Shown here in pieces: positions 58,521-64,000 of a stretch of 64,000 nt of DNA (position 1 is its first letter; each line of letters begins with the position of its first letter). Location of the stretch: positions 1,736,001 to 1,800,000 of the forward strand of contig WBVU01000009.1 in assembly GCA_009192285.1 (NCBI GenBank), read 5' to 3'. Source of the stretch: Morchella semilibera. Lineage: Eukaryota > Ascomycota > Pezizomycetes > Pezizales > Morchellaceae. Below the pieces are notes generated by a model. It did no database searches, had not been told where the DNA came from, and worked only from the letters and a program-made list of their open reading frames with translations. The position numbers and the translations under genes are program-made.

Positions 58521-59152
58521 TGTCCCGGCATCTTGGCATTCGTCCCGACAGTCCGGTAGGTGATGCATGGTTAGGATGGTTGTGGTAATGTTAAGCAGGG
58601 GCGGGGAATGCGAGTTGGAGGTTGTCGTCATTAGGTTCTAGGAGGTTCGATGGCGTGATGGATTGGTAATGTAAAATAGCGGAGATGGTGGGAAGGATTA
58701 TGAGGTGTGGTAGTAATGGGTTTCCATGGGGTTCTATGAGCGAAGGTGTGAGTCATAGCGGACTAGTGGAGGAGGTGTGTTAAATAGCGGGGATGGTGTT
58801 TTCCTTAGTTCTTTTTTTCTTTTCTCTCTGTCTCGTCTTCCTGTTATCTCGGTATATAGGACTCTACTCCTATTTCTAAGCCATAGCCTCTTATACCCAA
58901 GATTCGCTCCTCTAACAAGAGGAGACTCATAGTACCCCTTATCGTTCCCGTTGAGGTCCATCCGTTCCTCACTCTCCCTGCTCTGTGCTGTTGTGCCCTT
59001 GCTCTTGCCTTTGTCTTCGCCTGTGCCTGTGCTTGTGCCTGGCCGGTGGTGCCTCTATCTTCTTCAGTCTCCTCGTCGCGTAGACTGTGCTCCTCGAGTC
59101 CTTCTGCGTCATCATTGTCATCTTCTTCTTTGCGTCGGGTTACTCCGTTACA
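58521..59152 (+). mobile_element. LTR-A (632 bp), 3' LTR of a deleted Gypsy-A copy
   Basis: From TGTCCCGGCATC to CTCCGTTACA. It abuts the protease region of another Gypsy-A copy. Confidence 0.88.
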
Positions 59153-62100
59153 CAAAATAAATAATCTGTTGTACCCACCTATGCCTTGATTGATACTGGA
59201 GCGTCGGGATATGCATTCATAGATGAAGACTTTGTGCGCCGCCATGAATTAAAAATGAAGAATTTGAGGACTGAGAGGGAGATTGACGTGATTGATGGAA
59301 GGCCAATTGAGTCAGGGAAAGTGACGAGGAAGGTAACGTTGAAGTTGGAGATTAATGGGCACGTGGAGGAATGCCCCTTCTTTGTTATAACGCTTGGACA
59401 TTATCTGATTGTGATGGGGATACCTTGGATGAGTAGACATGGTGTTTTAATTGATAATGGGAGGAATGAGGTTTGTTTCCAATCATCGGTATGCCTTGAA
59501 CATTGCATAGCCAACCGCAAATCTATTGTGGCTCGGGGGATTTCAACACCACCACCTGAGAAACCAGTCACCCATATTTCAGCTATTACTTCTCGATCAT
59601 TTAAATTACTCTTTCAGGACCCTACTGTTCAAGTTTACTCGACTACTTTGTATGCTGTTAATAAAGTATTGGAAATGCCCGCCAATCGGGATGGGACGAT
59701 CCCAATAGATTACCAACGCTTCCGACAACTTTTTGATGAAACCAACGTATCTAGGCTACCACCACACCGTCCCTGTGATCATGAAATAAAATTGCAAGAA
59801 AGGCTAGTACCACCTTTTGGCCCCATGTACAGTATGTCGCGAGAAGAGCTGAAGGCATTGAGAGATTACCTGACCGATAACTTGAAGAAAGGATTTCTTC
59901 GGTCCAGCAATTCCCCGGCTGGAGCCCCGGTGCTGTTTGTTAAAAAAGCTGACGGTTCTCTACGTTTGTGTGTTGACTACCGGAAGCTAAATGCCATTAT
60001 GGTCAAGGACCGATACCCTCTTCCTCTTACTCCAGAAACTATGGCCAACCTAGCACGAGCAAATTATTTTACCAAGCTAGACTTACGATGGGGTTATAAT
60101 CAGATTAGGATTAAAGAGGGGGACGAGTGGAAAACAGCTTTTAGGACCCGCTATGGACATTGGGAATATCTGGTGATGCCTCTTGGCTTAACCAATGCCC
60201 CCGCTACTTTCCAAAGTTGGATTAATGATATTTTTCGCTCTTTTCTGGATCGTTGTGCTACGGCCTATCTGGATGATATTCTCATTTATTCGGAAACCTT
60301 GGAACAGCATCAGCAAGACGTACAACAGGTGCTGGAAGCCCTAGAAGCCAACGAGGTCCATCTAAAACCTGAGAAGTGCGAATTTAGCGTACAGGAAACA
60401 AAATATTTGGGCATGATTTTGACCTCTGGAGGAATGAAAATGGATCCTGCTAAGGTACATACAATTGTGGACTGGGAGGCGCTGAAGACAGTGAAGGAGG
60501 TTCAGGAAATTCTTGGGTTTGCCAATTTTTATCGACGTTTTATTTATACTTATTCCCGAGTGGCTCGGCCATTGACTGCTTTGACGAAGAAGCATGTACG
60601 ATTTGAATGGACCCACTGGCAGAAGGTCAAACAAGCTTTTCAGAAACTTAAGACCGTTTTTACCACCGCTCCAATACTGATGCATCCTGACCCTAAAAAA
60701 GAATTTATCGTGGAGACTGATACGTCGGATTATGTGTCGGCAGGAATACTATCACAATGCGATGACGAAGGAGTACTCCACCCAGTTGCCTTCTTTTCTA
60801 AGACACATTCGCCTGCAGAATGCAACTATGAGATCTATGACAAAGAGTTACTGGCTATTATTCGTTGTTTTGAGGAATGGAGACCCCATCTGGAGACAGC
60901 TTAATTCCAAGTAAAGGTGCTCACAGATCATCGCAATCTTGAGTATTTTATGTCAACTAAATTGCTCAACCGGCGTCAAACTCGTTGGGCGGAATTCTTA
61001 TCTCAGTTTAATTTTGTTATTCAGTATAGGCCCGGGAAGCAGGGAAGGAAGGTTGATATTTTGACCAGAAGACCGAAGAATTTACCGAAGGAAGGGGATG
61101 AAAGATTGGAACAACAAAGTCGAGTGGTCTTGAAGAAGGAGAACTTAGATTCAAAGATAGGTTTGTTAGCGGGTTCTTTGTCAAATGAACCCGCTGAAGG
61201 ATCGTCTTCCGTACTTGATTTATTTAACAAAGCTTACCAGTGTGATAGCTTTCCAAGTAAAGTTCTGTCCATGCTCCGGAATGGCGTTCGACAATCGAAA
61301 GAGATTTCGTTGGCTGAGTGCAAGGAAAGCGAGGAGGGGTTACTGCTTTATCGGAATACACTCTGTGTTCCTCACTATGATGAACTTAAGTTCTATCTGT
61401 TACGGGAATACCATGATAAACCTTTTGGCGGACATCCTGGATGATCAAAGACAATGGAGCTCTTGAGCCGGAATTATTACTGGCCGACTATGCGGAAATA
61501 TACAGACCGCTATGTTCAGAATTGCCATACTTGCCGGCAGAGCAAAGCAAGTCATAATCCTCTTCAAGGAGTCCTGCGACCGCTATAAGTACCCAAGGGA
61601 CCTTGGACGGATATTACCATAGATTTTGTAACGGGACTTCCAGAAAGCAATGGGTTTAATGCTATACTGGTAGTAGTGGACCGGTTGACAAAGATGAAGC
61701 ATTTAATTCCTACAACAGAAAATGTTAACGCCAGGGATCTGTCTCGTCCATACCTGGAGGTATAGAAATTACATGGACTGCCGGAGGCTATTGTTTCAGA
61801 TCGAGGGACACAGTTTACCACTGAGTTTTGGAAAGCTCTTTGCGATCGACTGGAAATTGCCCCTCGATATTCCACCGCCTTTCATCCTCAGACTGATGGA
61901 CAAACAGAAAGAACCAATGCAATTATGGAGCAATATTTGCGCAGTTATGTTTCCTATCAACAGGACGACTGGACCAACTTTCTTCCCCTTGCTGAGTTTG
62001 CTACTAATAATCATATTTCCGAAACCACCAATATGTCTCCCTTCCAAGCCAATTATGAAAGACATCCTCGAATGACCTTTGAGTCGCTACAACATGGAAA

Positions 62101-62698
62101 GACGGTGAATGAGGATCAGGCGAATGGGTTGGCAAGGGAAATGTCCCAGGTTTTTGATTTTCTGAAGAGCGAAATGTTTAGGGCTCAGAAAATACAAGAG
62201 GAAATAGCAAATCTACACCAGACTCTGGCACCTCGTTATGCTGTTGGCGATTCCGTTTGGCTTTCCACCCGAAATATTGAGACGAAGCAACCCTCGAAGA
62301 AACTCGACTGGAAGCAAATCGGTCCCTATTTGATCAAATGAATTGTGAGTCAATATGCATATGAGTTAGAATTACCTATCTCCATGAAAATACATCCGGT
62401 ATTTTATGTTTTGCTACTATCGCCGGCGATGAACGATTCTGTTCCAGGCCACATTGTTGAACCACCTCCACCAGTGGAGATTGAAGGGGAGACTGAATAG
62501 GAAGTAGCGGAGATATTGGATTCTAGGAAGAAGGGGCGACAGGTGGAGTATTTGGTTAAATATGTTGGATATGAAGAACCTTCCTGTCAACCTTCAAGCG
62601 ATCTTGAATATAGTCCTGACCTTCGAAGAGTGTTCCATAATCAATATCCTTCGAAACCTCAGCCTATCAGGAGCTAGGCCCTAGGAGGGGACCTGATC
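59153..62698 (+). pseudogene. Gypsy-A2 pol, nearly complete
   Basis: Protease ([15 protein letters not shown] near 59190), RT ([23 protein letters not shown] near 60265), RNase H, integrase (zinc motif damaged near 61500; DITIDFVTGLP; IVSDRGTQF; IMEQYLRSYV) and chromodomain. A single frame is open 59186-60904. Stops by comparison with Gypsy-A1 include 60902 (CAA to TAA), 61442 (TGG to TGA), 61587, 61763 (TGG to TAG), 62339 (CGA to TGA) and 62498 (TGG to TAG). Gag and the 5' LTR are missing. Confidence 0.88.
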
Positions 62699-63330
62699 TG
62701 TCCCGGCGTCTTGGCATCGGTTCCGAGGGTTCGGTAGTCGAAGCGCTGTTGTAATTGTTTAGGAATGGTTAAGAGAGGAATGGGTGTGGTAAGGGAGGTT
62801 GTCGTCATTGGGTTCTAGGAAGTTCGATGGCGTGATGGATTTGTAATGTAAATAGCGGAGATGGTGGGGTGGGAATACGAGGTGTGGATGCGATGTATTT
62901 CTGTGTGTTTCTATGAACTGATGAATGAGTCATAGTGGACTGGTGGAGGAGTAGTGTTAAATAGCAGGGTTAGATGTTTCCTTTAGTTCTTTCTTTCTTT
63001 TCTCTCTGTCTCGTCTTTCTGTCATCTCGGTACATAGGAATCTACTCCTGTTCCTAAGCCATAGCCTCTCGTATCAAAGACTCGATCCTCTCACAAGAGG
63101 AAACACATAGTACCTCTCATCGTTCTCGTTGAGGTCCATCCAGTCCTCACTCTCCCTGCCCGGTGCCCTTGTGCCTTTGCCCTTGCCTTTGCCTTTGCCG
63201 GTGCCTGTGCTTGTACCTGCCCGGTATTGCCCCTGTCTTCTTCAGTCTCCTTGTCGCTTAGGCTGTGCTCCTCGGGTTCTTCTGCGTCATCATTGTCATC
63301 TTCTTCTTTGCGTCGGGTTACTCCGTCACA
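62699..63330 (+). mobile_element. LTR-A (632 bp), 3' LTR of Gypsy-A2
   Basis: Follows the polypurine tract GGAGGGGACCTGATC and ends CTCCGTCACA. The right neighbour is the Gypsy-B chromodomain. Confidence 0.9.
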
Positions 63331-63578
63331 GCAAGTACTACCGCCTCCACCGTCAGTTGAGATCGAGGGAGAACAGGAATAGGAAGTAGATGCTATTTTG
63401 GATTCTCGGAAACGACGCGGAAGCCTGGAGTATTTTGTTCGGTACACGGGTTATGCGAGCTATCATGGCAACCTTATGGAGATCTGGATAACTCCCTCGA
63501 GTTGATCAAAGATTTTCATGAACGATACCCACATAAACCTAAGGGGACTTAGGCCTCAGAGGGGGACCTACTAATGTC
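63331..63578 (+). pseudogene. Gypsy-B chromodomain end
   Basis: PPPPSVEIEGEQE, then EVDAILDSRKRRGSLEYFVR and YTGYASYHG give a diverged chromodomain with a TAG and a frameshift. A CAGAGGGGGACCTACTAATG polypurine-like end precedes LTR-B. Confidence 0.75.
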
Positions 63579-64000
63579 TATCACGGCGTGGAGTGTACTT
63601 AGTGACGTTGCGGGAAGAAGGATTAGTCAGGGGTTTTCTATGATGTTCTATGAGTTTCTGTGGCAGGGATTTTATGAGTCAACGTTGGATATGTATTTCT
63701 AATAGGGGGATTTCCTTAGGGTTCTATGGGATTCTATATATAGGGAGCTCTCTCCCTCGCTTGTAGGGTTTCTCTTTCTTTCCTTTCTTCTTCACGCAAT
63801 CTTCTTGTCTTTTTAGTCAATACAAAGCTTTAGGGATCTCTAGCTACTCTTGAGTCCTCCCGCTCCTACCCTCTAGAAGGTAGGAGGAAATCTATAGTTC
63901 TCGTCTCGTACCCCATTTCATCTCGCTTCGTTTCTCGCCCTGTACCCCCGCCGGTTACCTCGCTTCGTTTCTCGCCCTGTACCTCCGCCCGTTACCTCGC
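63579..64000 (+). mobile_element. LTR-B, 3' LTR of Gypsy-B, runs off the window
   Basis: Starts TATCACGGCGTGG and matches the solo LTR at 26861 through the GGGAGCTCTCTCCCTC block. The window ends before the CCGTGATA terminus. A TACCTCGCTTCGTTTCTCGC unit recurs at the end. Confidence 0.8.

Overview
The window is nuclear DNA of a filamentous ascomycete (Pezizomycotina). The evidence is short introns of about 40-70 nt, a Uds1-type septation protein, a fungal DUF3429 mitochondrial protein, a 19-exon VPS13, and Ty3/Gypsy chromoviruses. I cannot fix the genus. No rRNA, tRNA or CRISPR array was recognised.

Left part (1-22.5 kb) is ordinary gene space. In order: the 5' end of a probable ribosomal protein eL8 gene running off the left edge (-), a DUF3429/TMEM69-like inner-membrane protein (-), VPS13 (+, 3790-14474), a Uds1 coiled-coil protein (-, 15496-18469, convergent with VPS13) and the tRNA 2-thiolation enzyme CTU1/NCS6 (-, 21178-22468). 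I rebuilt the exon structures by hand; all phases close. Two short hairpin elements flanked by TA (724-811 and 20434-20549) look like Tc1/mariner-type MITEs.

Right part (22.9-64 kb) is a nested transposon graveyard. The base layer is a decayed piggyBac. A solo LTR (family A, TSD GTAGA) sits in it from 25154 to 44274. That LTR is split by another solo LTR and by a Gypsy chromovirus (Gypsy-A1, minus strand, 26299-44160, TSD CTGTG). Gypsy-A1 is in turn split by a family-B solo LTR (TSD GCTTA), a family-A solo LTR (TSD GAAAT) and a 10.5-kb Plavaka/CACTA-like DNA transposon inserted inside its reverse transcriptase. From 44.5 kb a second Gypsy family (B) begins and its 3' end reappears at 63.3 kb. 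Between these ends lie further Gypsy-A copies, two LTRs of a third family (C), and a second, heavily broken Plavaka-like element.

The most interesting content is the Plavaka-like element. Both copies have a C2H2-headed Plavaka transposase on + and, upstream on -, two companion gene families: a five-exon protein with a DUF6532-like C-terminal part, and an unrecognised protein of about 413 aa (companion A) present three times here. Copy 1 carries many short GAGCC..GGCTC palindromes, including inside reading frames, and has a tandem duplication of companion A plus its promoter.
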